Source: Anaerolineae bacterium (GTDB lineage Bacteria; Chloroflexota; Anaerolineae; Aggregatilineales; Phototrophicaceae). Taken from it: a stretch of DNA of 64,000 bases. The stretch is from contig JAJEAA010000015.1 in the NCBI GenBank assembly GCA_022824365.1, forward strand, positions 62,001 through 126,000, in the 5' to 3' direction. Numbering within the stretch: the first letter of the stretch is position 1; each line of letters begins with the position of its first letter. Made by a program: the position numbers and the translations under genes. Under the pieces are notes generated by a model, which was given only the letters and a program-made list of their open reading frames with translations, searched no databases and was not told the origin of the DNA. Below are positions 16,776-25,445 of this stretch, in pieces.

Positions 16776-17804
16776 GTGCTCTTATTGCGCAATCACGAAA
16801 TACGCGGACTCATGGACCTGACCGAATACATCGATGCGGTCGAAGCCGGCTATCGCGAAGTCGGCAACGGCGCTGGCATCGGCTTCCCCCGCGAAAGCCT
16901 CTACATCGAAGGCGACCGAAACCTGTCCCACCGCGCCGGGCACCTGCCCTCCGGCTCCAAAGCCTCCTTCCAATTCAAAGGCGCGCTCTTGCCCGGCTTG
17001 GGCGGCGCTGGCTTGAACGCCTACACCACTGGCTTGCCCCAAGGCTTGGAAACCTTCATGTTCCTCTTCGATACCAATACCGGCGCTTGCGCGGCAGTAA
17101 TCGAAGTGCTCTATTGGGACTGGCTCAAGACCGCCGCCCTTTCCGCCGTCGCGATTCGTCATCTCGCCCCCGCCAGCAGTTCGCAACTCGCGCTCTTCGG
17201 CACAGGCCGCCACGCCCGCTCCCAACTCTACGCCACCGCCAAAGTCTGCCAGCTCGAAACCGTCCGCGCCTACAGCCGCCGCGAGAAAGAGCGACATGAG
17301 TTCTGCGAACGTATGACTGAGGAATTGGGCATCAATGTCATCCCAGCCAATTCGCCGGCGGAAGCGCTGCGCGATGCCGATATCGTCATCACCATCACCA
17401 CCTCGCCGACGCCGGTCTTCGATGGCGCGGACCTGCCCGATAAGCCCGTTCACATAAACGCCCTCGGCGCGCACTATCCCTGGGTCCGCGAAGTCGACGA
17501 CCACGTCGTCGTCAACAGCCGCGTCTTCGTTGACGAACTCGAGCAAGGCTTAAAAGAAAACGGCGAAATCATCATCCCGCTCGAAGCGGGTATCATTGAC
17601 GAATCGCATATCCTCGGCGACCTGGGCGCGCTTGTCGCTGCTAAAGTAGAAGGACGCCGGCAAGACAGCAAGTGGACGCTCTTCCTCTCCGGCGGCACCG
17701 GCATCGAAGATGTCGCCGTCTGCGCTCGCCTCTACGAAAAGGCGCGCGAACGTGGAATCGGTACTGAGTTTCATTTCAATCAACCTTATGAATACGAGCT
17801 ATAG
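16776..17804 (+). CDS. Ornithine cyclodeaminase/mu-crystallin family protein, copy 2
   Basis: 342 residues from a GTG start nine nt after copy 1, with TAGGA upstream. It aligns with copy 1 along its full length; the N-terminus (L-L-R-N-H-E-I-R-G-L-M-D-L) and the C-terminus (E-F-H-F-N-Q-P-Y-E) are nearly identical. It shares the same unusual features: W-L-K-T-A-A for the usual Arg and G-A-H-Y-P-W-V-R-E for the catalytic Asp region. The NAD-binding motif is G-T-G-R-H-A-R. Retention of two neighbouring copies suggests two related substrates or a hetero-oligomer. Unlike the aminotransferase and deacylase pairs, neither copy is obviously the dead one. Confidence 0.85.
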   Translation: MLLLRNHEIRGLMDLTEYIDAVEAGYREVGNGAGIGFPRESLYIEGDRNLSHRAGHLPSGSKASFQFKGALLPGLGGAGLNAYTTGLPQGLETFMFLFDTNTGACAAVIEVLYWDWLKTAALSAVAIRHLAPASSSQLALFGTGRHARSQLYATAKVCQLETVRAYSRREKERHEFCERMTEELGINVIPANSPAEALRDADIVITITTSPTPVFDGADLPDKPVHINALGAHYPWVREVDDHVVVNSRVFVDELEQGLKENGEIIIPLEAGIIDESHILGDLGALVAAKVEGRRQDSKWTLFLSGGTGIEDVAVCARLYEKARERGIGTEFHFNQPYEYEL

Positions 17805-17816
17805 GAGTGCAACTGA

Positions 17817-18974
17817 ATGCTTACCCACGATGCCTTAAAACGAGACACCGCCCGCCGCGTGACGGCATTGCAAGCGATGATGAAAACGCAGGACCTCGAC
17901 GCCCTCATCATCACCGGCCAAGCCATGCCCGGCGGCATGGGCGCCATCCGCTACATCACCCACGCCCACTTATGGGGCGGCGTCGCCTACGCCATCCTCG
18001 GCGCGGACGATCCCCATCCCTGGCTGCACGTCTGGAGTTCCTACCAAGCCGTCTGGAGCCGCAACGAAACCACCACTCTGCCCGAGCGCGTCTTCACGCC
18101 CGACGGCGATATCATCGTCGCCACCGCCGATAAAGCCAAAGACTACGCCACCGGCAGCAAACGCATCGGCATGATCAATATGAGCAAGCTCATGGGACTC
18201 GCCACTTACCAAGCCTTCGTCAAGCAGCTTGAAGGCTACGAAATGGTCGAGGTCACCGATGACTTCAACGCCATCCGCCAGATCAAATCGCCCTTCGAAC
18301 TGGAAGCGATCCAGCAAAACGGCGCTATCCTCGATTCCGCCATGGATGTCTTCAAGGATGTGGCTGGCGTCGGCGTCCGCTACTGGGATGTCTGCGCCGC
18401 CGTCGAAGGCTATATCAAATCCTTCGGCGCATTCTGGGGTCGCACCAAGCTCTCCCTCGATATCACGCCCTACACCGTGCCCACGCCCAAAGACCTGCGC
18501 ATGAGCCGCGACGACATCATCAACTTCGAGATCGTCTACGAATCCCCCTGGGGCTACTGGCTGGAAATGACGGCCGTCTTCTCCTTCGATCCCCTGCCCG
18601 ATGCCGAGCGCGCCCTGCTCGATGGCTACCTGGCGGCGGTGGAAGCTTCATCAGCGGCCGCTGCAGCCGGCAATACCTTCCGCGATATCTCCGAAGCCAA
18701 CGACAAAACCCTGCGCGACCTCGGCTTCCCCGTCGATGGCAAGCACACGCCCGATTGCCACAGCACCGGCCTCGACGGCAGCGACGGGCCCAGTTCCCCC
18801 GCCGCCCCCGACTTCGTGCTCAAGCCCAATATGGTCCTGTCCTTCCATCCCGGCACCGTGCTCGAAAACGACCGCGGCTTCCTGATCTCGGATAATTTCC
18901 TGGTCACGCCCGGCGGCGCCGTCCGCCTCTCGCCCCATCACGCCGACCGCTACTACATGCAACTCGACGCCTAA
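17817..18974 (+). CDS. M24 (pita-bread) fold hydrolase lacking the usual metal ligands (creatinase/EutD-like)
   Basis: 385 residues with a creatinase-type N-terminal domain (about 1-165) and a C-terminal pita-bread domain. Normal M24 peptidases bind two metals with Asp, Asp, His, Glu, Glu. Here the Asp regions read N-F-E-I-V-Y-E-S and W-L-E-M-T-A, the GHG region reads C-H-S-T-G-L-D-G (His kept), the first Glu region reads S-F-H-P-G-T (His for Glu) and the last reads L-I-S-D-N-F-L-V-T (Ser for Glu). Metal-free family members include creatinase and ectoine hydrolase, which open C-N bonds. With AstE-type deacylases and OCD proteins beside it, hydrolysis of a cyclic or amidino amino-acid derivative is plausible. 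Confidence 0.82.
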   Translation: MLTHDALKRDTARRVTALQAMMKTQDLDALIITGQAMPGGMGAIRYITHAHLWGGVAYAILGADDPHPWLHVWSSYQAVWSRNETTTLPERVFTPDGDIIVATADKAKDYATGSKRIGMINMSKLMGLATYQAFVKQLEGYEMVEVTDDFNAIRQIKSPFELEAIQQNGAILDSAMDVFKDVAGVGVRYWDVCAAVEGYIKSFGAFWGRTKLSLDITPYTVPTPKDLRMSRDDIINFEIVYESPWGYWLEMTAVFSFDPLPDAERALLDGYLAAVEASSAAAAAGNTFRDISEANDKTLRDLGFPVDGKHTPDCHSTGLDGSDGPSSPAAPDFVLKPNMVLSFHPGTVLENDRGFLISDNFLVTPGGAVRLSPHHADRYYMQLDA

Positions 18975-19027
18975 ACGTGAGGAAACTGTGGGGCTATATG
19001 CAACTCGACCCCTAACCGTGACAAATT

Positions 19028-19054
19028 GTAGGGGCGACTCTGTGAGTCGCCCGC
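19028..19054 (+). repeat. Dispersed palindrome
   Basis: GGCGACTC / GAGTCGCC arms with loop TGT; first of two copies in the 168-nt gap before the MmgE/PrpD gene. Confidence 0.82.
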
Positions 19055-19070
19055 CGTAAAACATGAAACT

Positions 19071-19100
19071 GTAGGCGCGACCTACTCAGGTCGCCCGCAG
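19071..19100 (+). repeat. Dispersed palindrome
   Basis: GCGCGACCT / AGGTCGCCC arms; second copy in the gap, 43 nt before the MmgE/PrpD start. Confidence 0.75.
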
Positions 19101-19142
19101 GCTGAACGCAAATAATAGGACATAGAATTAAGGAGCAGAAAC

Positions 19143-20531
19143 ATGAACGGACAAACCGCGGCGCAATATATCGGCGAATACGCCGCCGCCCGCCGCTACG
19201 ATGAACTCAGCGATCTCACGATTGCGCGAGCCCGCCAGGTCATGCTCGATCACTTCGGCGTGACTCTCGGCGGCATCCAAATGAAACTGGGTAAAATGGC
19301 CGCCGATTACACCGCCCAAATGCACCCCGGCAATGACGCGACCATCATCGGCGACGGACGCCGCAGCACAATCGAAGGCGCTGCCTGGGCCAACGCCGTC
19401 GCCGGCAAAGCCATGGGCATGGACGACAGCCACCGTGGCGCCGGCCATGTCGCCTCCGAGTTGGTGCCGGTGGCGCTCACCCTCGGCGAAGTCTACCAAC
19501 TCAGCGGCGAACAGGTCATCACCGCCCTCGCCGTCGGCTACGATGTGATGGAGATGATTCAAGTGGCGGTGGATGCCTGGCAGCGCGAACGCGGCCACGA
19601 CCACAAAGGCCAAGCCGGCACCATCGCCAGCGCTGTCACCGCCGCCGTCGCCATGGGCTTGCCCGCCGAGCAAATCGCCCACGCCCTCGCCCTCTCCATG
19701 GACATGGCTTGCGGCACCGAGCAATACGTCTACGATGCCGGCGCTTGCGATACCAAAGATCTGCTCGCGGCTTACGGCGCGCAAAACGGCATCGCCAGCG
19801 CCAGGATGGCCGCTTTCGGCTTCCGCGGTCCCCCCGGCGCCCTCGATGGCGAATACGGCTATTTCCACGCCTTCGGTCCCGGCTACGATCCGGCCTTCCT
19901 CGACCGGCTCGATGGCGAAGCCTTGGCTCGCACCGGCTTCAAACCCCACGCCGGCTGCCGCCACGTGCACGCCTGTGTCGACGCAACCCAAGACTTGCTG
20001 GCTTCGGGACGACCGGACCTCGCTGCCATCACTGCCATCGAAATCGATACCTACCACGAAGCCATCACGCCCTCCTTCCGCGTCAATTACGATCCGCAGA
20101 CCCTGGGCCAAGCCTCCTTCAGCTTGCCAGTCACAGTCTCCGTCATCCTCACGCGCGGACAATGGTTCACCGAAGACATCGCTGCTTACGACGAACCGGA
20201 GCAGCGGCGACTGCGCCAACTGGTCAAGGTCGGCTTGGACGAAGAAATACAAGCCCAGCATCCGCTCAAGAACGGCTGCGAAGTCCGCATCCATACCGCT
20301 GACGGCGCGCTCTATCGCGGCCGCGTCGAACACGCCAAAGGCGAGCCCGAGAACATGCTCACCGATGCCGAGTTTGAAGCCAAGTTCCGCCACATGTCCG
20401 GCGATATCCTGCCGGAAATGCAGACCGCTGAACTGCTCGACAATATCAACCGGCTGGAATATCTCGATGATGTCGGCGACCTCGTCCGCCTGACGCTGCC
20501 GCAGACAATGCCAACTCCAGTCGGCGTCTAG
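19143..20531 (+). CDS. MmgE/PrpD family protein, copy 1
   Basis: 462 residues, ATG with AAGGAG upstream. The family's helical N-terminal domain is clear, including the M-D-D-S-H-R-G-A-G-H segment that forms the active-site loop, followed by A-C-D-T-K-D-L and K-P-H-A-G-C-R-H-V-H in the C-terminal alpha/beta domain. Known members dehydrate 2-methylcitrate or cis-aconitate-like acids, and one branch epimerises iminodisuccinate. Given the nitrogen-centred neighbours, an isomerase or lyase acting on an amino-dicarboxylate is as likely as propionate metabolism; no PrpB or PrpC is present. A paralogue lies at 26641. Confidence 0.85.
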   Translation: MNGQTAAQYIGEYAAARRYDELSDLTIARARQVMLDHFGVTLGGIQMKLGKMAADYTAQMHPGNDATIIGDGRRSTIEGAAWANAVAGKAMGMDDSHRGAGHVASELVPVALTLGEVYQLSGEQVITALAVGYDVMEMIQVAVDAWQRERGHDHKGQAGTIASAVTAAVAMGLPAEQIAHALALSMDMACGTEQYVYDAGACDTKDLLAAYGAQNGIASARMAAFGFRGPPGALDGEYGYFHAFGPGYDPAFLDRLDGEALARTGFKPHAGCRHVHACVDATQDLLASGRPDLAAITAIEIDTYHEAITPSFRVNYDPQTLGQASFSLPVTVSVILTRGQWFTEDIAAYDEPEQRRLRQLVKVGLDEEIQAQHPLKNGCEVRIHTADGALYRGRVEHAKGEPENMLTDAEFEAKFRHMSGDILPEMQTAELLDNINRLEYLDDVGDLVRLTLPQTMPTPVGV

Positions 20532-20539
20532 CTAAGAAA

Positions 20540-20582
20540 AAAGCCCCTCCCTCTTTATGGGGGAGGGGTTTGGGGAGGGGGA
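20540..20582. repeat. G-rich inverted repeat with four G-runs (possible G-quadruplex) supplying a ribosome binding site
   Basis: A C-rich arm (CCCCTCCCTC) faces a G-rich arm with four runs of at least four G (20559-20581) separated by A, TTT and A. The last G-run lies just upstream of the TTG start of the enolase-superfamily gene and would act as its Shine-Dalgarno. Confidence 0.65.
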
Positions 20583-20587
20583 TAAAA

Positions 20588-21676
20588 TTGAAAATCGCGG
20601 ACATCACCTCCACCATCGTCAACATCTCGCGCAGCCGCGATCTGGCGACCGCTTACGGTGTCTCTACATCCACCAATACCGTAGTCGTGCAAGTGCGTAC
20701 CGACGGAGGCATCACCGGCATTGGCCAGACCGTCGCGCCCGCGCCCTGGGGCGGCGATGCCGTCGAGGTGGTCCAGCATCACATTGACCGCTACCTGGCC
20801 CCAGCCATACTCGGCCAAGACCCCTTCAATATCGAGCGCCTGCATCAACGCATGTTCCAGGCTCTCCGCGCGGCTGCCAACGCCCGTACCGCCCTCGATT
20901 TCGCCCTCTGGGATATCAAAGGCAAAGCTCTCGGCGTCCCCGTCTATCAATTGCTCGGCGGCGCTTGTATGCCCGGCGCCCTCTGCCATGGCTTCGTCGA
21001 GCGCGACGAGCCCAAAGCCATGGCCGCCCGCATTGAAGAATTGACCGCCGAGGGCTGGACCTGGTTCAAAACCAAGATCGGCTTCGGCGTCGCCGAGGAC
21101 CTGCATTGGTACAATCAACTGCGCGCCCTAGTCCCCGACCCGATAGTTTTTCAACTTGACGGCAATACTGGGTATACTCTGGGCGAAGCGGTGCAGTCGC
21201 TGACATCTTTGGAACGCTTGGGCGGCATAGCGCTTTTTGAACAACCGGTGGAGCATATAGACGAAATGGCGCATTTGGCGACGCGACTCGCAACCCCCCT
21301 GCAAGCCGACGAATCGACCGGCGGCGGTCCCCGCAGCGTCTACGAGATCGCCCGGGAGCGCGCCGCCCATGTCTTGCACTTCAAGATTCACCGCTACGGC
21401 GGTCTGCTGCCCTCAGCGCGCATGGCTGCCATCGCCGAAGCCGCCGGGCTGGAAATCTCGGTTGCGCCTTACTTCGATATCATCGCCGCCGCGGCCGCCC
21501 ATCTCGCCGCCGCCACGCCCATCGCCAAATGGCCCGCCGGTTTTTCCGATATGACCGATACAATCCTGGCTCAGCCCTATGAACCCGACTGCCTCATCCT
21601 GAAGCCGCCAACCGGACCCGGGCTGGGTGTACAAATTGACGAGGACAAGCTCGCGTATTTTGCCGCTATTGCCTAA
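20588..21676 (+). CDS. Enolase-superfamily enzyme, muconate lactonizing/racemase-epimerase subgroup
   Basis: 362 residues from the TTG at 20588, starting K-I-A-D-I-T as usual for the family; an in-frame TTG at 20570 lies inside the G-rich repeat and is rejected. The catalytic set is complete: F-K-T-K (KxK), metal ligands in F-Q-L-D-G-N, F-E-Q-P-V-E and Q-A-D-E-S, and the opposing Lys in F-K-I-H-R-Y. This is the two-lysine arrangement of dipeptide epimerases, N-acyl amino acid racemases and cycloisomerases. Next to AstE-type deacylases, an N-acyl amino acid or dipeptide racemase is attractive, but the substrate is unproven. Confidence 0.85.
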   Translation: MKIADITSTIVNISRSRDLATAYGVSTSTNTVVVQVRTDGGITGIGQTVAPAPWGGDAVEVVQHHIDRYLAPAILGQDPFNIERLHQRMFQALRAAANARTALDFALWDIKGKALGVPVYQLLGGACMPGALCHGFVERDEPKAMAARIEELTAEGWTWFKTKIGFGVAEDLHWYNQLRALVPDPIVFQLDGNTGYTLGEAVQSLTSLERLGGIALFEQPVEHIDEMAHLATRLATPLQADESTGGGPRSVYEIARERAAHVLHFKIHRYGGLLPSARMAAIAEAAGLEISVAPYFDIIAAAAAHLAAATPIAKWPAGFSDMTDTILAQPYEPDCLILKPPTGPGLGVQIDEDKLAYFAAIA

Positions 21677-21790
21677 ATTATTGCGGGCAAATGTCCAGTA
21701 TGGTCCTGAGTTGACAAAGGAGGTGACTATCGCAAGAAACTCATACGCAACGTTCGTTACTGATGAAGTTTTTCACCTAAGGAGAAATCC

Positions 21791-23380
21791 ATGTTAGCAA
21801 AACGAGTACTGATCCTGTTGAGCCTCTTCCTGATCCTCGGCGCATTGGCCATCGTGCCGGCGACCGCGCAGGACGATATGAGCGAATTTGTCTTCGCTCA
21901 CGCCGGGCCCATCCGCTCAATGGACGCGCATTCCCACTGGTTCATCTCGAGCCACTGGCTGACCAATCTGCTCTACGATTGTCTGATCTGGCGCGCCCCC
22001 GAAGGCGGCGGCTACGTGCCCCAAGCCGCCCATAGCTGGGAACTGGTCGACGACACCACCTGGCGTTTCCACCTGCGCGAAGGCGCGACCTTCCATAACG
22101 GCGAACCCCTCGATGCGGCCGCCGTCAAATGGAATATCGACCGCGTCCGCGTAGAAATCGATCCCCAGATTCCGCTCTGGCTGCAATGGCGCTTCGTCAA
22201 AGACACCATCGTCGTTGACGACCTGACCATCGATATCACCACCGAGGAGCCGCACGCCTACTTCGAGAACGACGTCAGCTTCAACGGCTGTGAGCTGCTG
22301 CCGCCCCAGTACTTCCAGGAAGTCGGCCAAGAAGAGTTCATCCGCAACCCGGTCGGTTCCGGTCCCTACAAGCTGGCAGAATTCAGCGAAAACGACCGCT
22401 ACGTCTTCGAAGCCTGGGACGATTATCACAGCGGGCGCCCCGAAGTTGACCGCGTCATCTACCAGGTGATCCCGGAACCCTCGGCGCAAGTAGCCGCCTT
22501 ATTGGCTGGTCAAGTGGATATGATTCCGTCGGTGCCGGTCCCGGACCGCGAACGCCTTGAGGCCACCGAAGGCATCAGCCTGATCCGTGAGACGGCCAAC
22601 CGAATGCACCATCTCCGCGTCCGCACCCAGGCTGAAACCGGCGCTATGTCGGAAACTTACCCGGGCTATGAACCGGCCACGATGGACGTCAACGTGCGCT
22701 GGGCAATCACCCATGCCCTCGACCGCCACCTGCTGGCGGAAGTGCAAGGCTCGGCCGAAGGCCGTCTGGCTCGCGTCTGCTCCTACCATCCGGAAGGCTA
22801 CGCTGACAAATACGCCGATCCAGACGTGATCTCGGACTGGTACAACCCCGACCTCGCCCGTGAATATCTCGCCAAAGCTGGCTATGCCGAAGGCGAAGGA
22901 CCCACCGTCTACTTCGACACCATGAACGTCAGAGACGGCGGTGAAAAAGAAGTCGCCGAAGTTGTCGCCGCTATGCTGGAAGATGTCGGCTTCACCGTGG
23001 ACTTGACCGTCCGTGATACTGCCGCCCACTTCAGCGAGATCTCCACCCCCGGCAACAATCGCGATATCATGATGACTTCGCTCGGCTGCTCGGTTGGCTT
23101 GCTGCCCCTCTTCTATCAATGCTCCTGGGAAGCGCCCCGCTACCGAGCCTGTGATGCGGAATGGGACGCGGTCGCCCAAGCCATCCTGACCACTCACGAT
23201 TTTGACCAACGCCTGGAGCTCTGGGGACAGTGGTGGGAACACTACATTGAGTATCAAGGCACCGTCACTCTCTATGAGATGACTAGCGTCGCAGCGCTGA
23301 ACACGGCCGAGTTCGATTTCACGCTGCGTAAAGACGGCTGGATGACCTTCCGCGACGTCAAACTCGCCGACGGCATGTAA
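21791..23380 (+). CDS. ABC importer substrate-binding protein, family 5 (peptide/nickel/opine type)
   Basis: 529 residues with a clear signal peptide (about residues 1-26, ending A-T-A-Q-D) and no lipobox Cys. The SBP_bac_5 pattern is seen: W-R-F-H-L-R-E-G-A-T-F-H-N-G-E-P near residues 95-110 and later N-P-V-G-S-G-P-Y-K-L. It would capture oligopeptides, opines or related compounds outside the membrane. AAGGAG precedes the ATG. The two permease genes follow directly; genes for the DppD/DppF-type ATPases are not in the window. Confidence 0.92.
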   Translation: MLAKRVLILLSLFLILGALAIVPATAQDDMSEFVFAHAGPIRSMDAHSHWFISSHWLTNLLYDCLIWRAPEGGGYVPQAAHSWELVDDTTWRFHLREGATFHNGEPLDAAAVKWNIDRVRVEIDPQIPLWLQWRFVKDTIVVDDLTIDITTEEPHAYFENDVSFNGCELLPPQYFQEVGQEEFIRNPVGSGPYKLAEFSENDRYVFEAWDDYHSGRPEVDRVIYQVIPEPSAQVAALLAGQVDMIPSVPVPDRERLEATEGISLIRETANRMHHLRVRTQAETGAMSETYPGYEPATMDVNVRWAITHALDRHLLAEVQGSAEGRLARVCSYHPEGYADKYADPDVISDWYNPDLAREYLAKAGYAEGEGPTVYFDTMNVRDGGEKEVAEVVAAMLEDVGFTVDLTVRDTAAHFSEISTPGNNRDIMMTSLGCSVGLLPLFYQCSWEAPRYRACDAEWDAVAQAILTTHDFDQRLELWGQWWEHYIEYQGTVTLYEMTSVAALNTAEFDFTLRKDGWMTFRDVKLADGM

Positions 23381-23413
23381 TCCAACCCCAATTAAGTTAG
23401 CGTCTGCATGAGC

Positions 23414-23460
23414 TACTCCCCTTCCCTCATTTTGGGGGAAGGGGCGGGGGATGGGGGGAA
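23414..23460. repeat. G-rich inverted repeat with four G-runs (possible G-quadruplex)
   Basis: Arms CTCCCCTTCCCTC and GGGGGAAGGGGCGGGGG, then ATGGGGGG. It fills the gap between the binding-protein gene and its permease. Its last G-run is just upstream of the TTG start at 23464. Confidence 0.65.
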
Positions 23461-23463
23461 ATC

Positions 23464-24381
23464 TTGCGCGAATTCATCATCACGCGTTTCTTTCAACTAA
23501 TCGTGACCATGTTCATCGTCTCGCTCCTGGTCTTCCTAATGGTGCGCCTGCGCGGCGATCCCATCTCCATCATGGCTCCCCCTATCTTCAATGAAGAACA
23601 AATCCAGGCTTTGCGCGCCGCTTGGGGCTTCGATCGCCCCGTGCTGGAGCAATACGTCACCTTCTTGCGCAAAGCCGTCACTGGCGACTTCGGCATCTCC
23701 TTCTTTCAACGCCTCCCGGCCATGGAAGTGGTCATCGATCGCATGGGCAACTCCTGGCTCCTGGCCGCCGTCGCATCTCTGATCGGGCTCACTATCGCCG
23801 TGCCCCTCGGCATCCTCTCCGCCTTGAAACGCAACAGCCTGCTCGATTTCGCCAGCACCGCCCTGGCCTCCCTCGGCACCGCCATGCCCAGCTTCTGGCT
23901 CGGCCTTATGCTGATAATCATTTTCTCCGTCTACCTGCGTATCCTGCCCTCATTCGGCGCCCTGGAACCGAAAGCCATCATCATGCCCTCCGTCACCCTC
24001 GGCGTCGGCATGGCCGCCCGTCTCTCCCGCCTCACCCGCTCCGCCATGCTCGAAGTGCTCAATCAAGATTACGTCCGCACCGCCCGCAGCAAAGGCTTGC
24101 AATCAAAAACAGTCGTGACGCGGCATGCCCTCCGCAACGCTCTGATTCCGGTGGTCACCGTCTTTGGCTTGCAGCTCGGCTGGCTCTTGGGCGGCTCCGT
24201 AGTCGTTGAAAGCGTCTTCGCCTGGCCCGGCCTCGGAAGACTGATGGTTGAATCCATCAACGTCCGTGATATCACCGTCGTTCAGGCCGGCTTATTCTGG
24301 TTCTCTCTCTCATTCATACTCATCAATTACGCCCTCGACGCCCTCTATATGCTTATCGACCCGCGGATCCGAATCGGCTAG
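23464..24381 (+). CDS. ABC importer permease, DppB/OppB type
   Basis: 305 residues from a TTG start whose only ribosome binding site is the G-run of the adjoining repeat. It starts M-R-E-F-I-I-T-R-F-F-Q-L, the standard single helix of DppB, and has about six helices. The cytoplasmic coupling (EAA) loop is seen as D-Y-V-R-T-A-R-S-K-G-L near residue 205, followed by H-A-L-R-N-A-L-I-P. It would form the inner-membrane channel with the DppC-type protein of the next gene. Confidence 0.92.
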   Translation: MREFIITRFFQLIVTMFIVSLLVFLMVRLRGDPISIMAPPIFNEEQIQALRAAWGFDRPVLEQYVTFLRKAVTGDFGISFFQRLPAMEVVIDRMGNSWLLAAVASLIGLTIAVPLGILSALKRNSLLDFASTALASLGTAMPSFWLGLMLIIIFSVYLRILPSFGALEPKAIIMPSVTLGVGMAARLSRLTRSAMLEVLNQDYVRTARSKGLQSKTVVTRHALRNALIPVVTVFGLQLGWLLGGSVVVESVFAWPGLGRLMVESINVRDITVVQAGLFWFSLSFILINYALDALYMLIDPRIRIG

Positions 24382-24390
24382 AGCGTACGC

Positions 24391-25311
24391 ATGGAAACCT
24401 TGGAAGTTGGCAAAGTCTCGCCCGAATACATATCGACCCTGCCGCCGCAGCGCAGCTTGTTCACCCGCGTTACGTCCGCGCTTTTCCGCAGCCCCATCGG
24501 CGTTGCTGGCGCCGCTATCGTCGGCTTCGTCATTCTGCTCGCCGTCATCGGCCCCCAGATTTCTCCCCATGACGCCGTTGATCACAATCTCCGCTCCCGC
24601 TTCAAACCGCCCGGATATAGCGACAGTTCCGGCAGTTATGCCCTCGGCACCGATCAGCTAGGCCGCGATATCCTCAGCCGCATCATCGCCGGCAGCCGCG
24701 TCTCCGTGCTGGTCGGCATCGTCTCCGTGCTCATCGCCGGCACCATCGGGGTGACTTACGGCTTGGTCAGCGGCTTTGTCGGCGGACTCGTAGATACCGT
24801 TATGATGCGCGTCGTCGATGCCCTCCTCAGCATCCCCTTCATCGTTTTGGTCGTCGCCATCTCTGGCGTGGTCGGCGCTGGCTTGGGCACCCTTATTCTC
24901 ATCCTCGGTTGCACCGGCTGGGTGACTTATGCCCGCGTCATTCGCGGCGAAGTCCTCAAAGTCCGCGAGATGGAATACGTCACCGCCGCCTACGCCCTCG
25001 GCCAGAATCGACCTATGGTCATGTTGCGCCACGTCCTGCCCAATGTGATCTCCTCCGCCATCGTCCTGGCCGCCGTTCAAGTCGCGGTAACCATCCTCGC
25101 CGAATCCTCCCTGAGCTTCCTCGGCCTCGGCGTCAAAACCCCGACCGTCACCTGGGGCTTGATGCTGGCTGACGGCAAAGCCTATATCAACAGCGCCTGG
25201 TGGATGACCTTCTACCCCGGCATGGCCATCACCATTACCGTCCTCGGCGTCGTCTTCCTGGGCGATTGGCTGCGCGACTTCCTCGATCCCAATATCCGCG
25301 CCCGCGCCTGA
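24391..25311 (+). CDS. ABC importer permease, DppC/OppC type
   Basis: 306 residues, 9 nt after the DppB-type gene. The DppC N-terminal hydrophobic segment (about 35-55), the L-G-T-D-Q-L-G-R-D-I-L-S-R motif near residue 90 and the EAA loop (E-Y-V-T-A-A-Y-A-L-G-Q) are all present, with L-P-N-V after it. With 21791 and 23464 it makes an oligopeptide-type importer that lacks local ATPases; these must be encoded elsewhere or shared. Confidence 0.92.
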   Translation: METLEVGKVSPEYISTLPPQRSLFTRVTSALFRSPIGVAGAAIVGFVILLAVIGPQISPHDAVDHNLRSRFKPPGYSDSSGSYALGTDQLGRDILSRIIAGSRVSVLVGIVSVLIAGTIGVTYGLVSGFVGGLVDTVMMRVVDALLSIPFIVLVVAISGVVGAGLGTLILILGCTGWVTYARVIRGEVLKVREMEYVTAAYALGQNRPMVMLRHVLPNVISSAIVLAAVQVAVTILAESSLSFLGLGVKTPTVTWGLMLADGKAYINSAWWMTFYPGMAITITVLGVVFLGDWLRDFLDPNIRARA

Positions 25312-25334
25312 TCAGGTCATGTATAGTAAGAACT

Positions 25335-25360
25335 GTAGGGGCGAGCCACTGGGTCGCCCG
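25335..25360 (+). repeat. Dispersed palindrome
   Basis: GTAGGGGCGAGCC / GGGTCGCCCG, in the gap before the DegT-type gene. Confidence 0.78.
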
Positions 25361-25445
25361 AAATTAGCGAAGGCGCATTTCTAATGACAAATTCTTGCTC
25401 GGCAAAAAGATCTCCACTCCTCAGTAATGAATTGGGGAGGGCTTG

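Noticed and set aside
19128..20393. 421-codon minus-strand frame opposite MmgE/PrpD copy 1
   Set aside because: Same shadow composition; the plus-strand gene has a good ribosome binding site and family motifs.
21700..21740. TTGACA at about 21711 before the family 5 binding-protein gene as a promoter
   Set aside because: No acceptable -10 hexamer lies 16-18 nt downstream, and the sequence overlaps an AAAGGAGG-like run.
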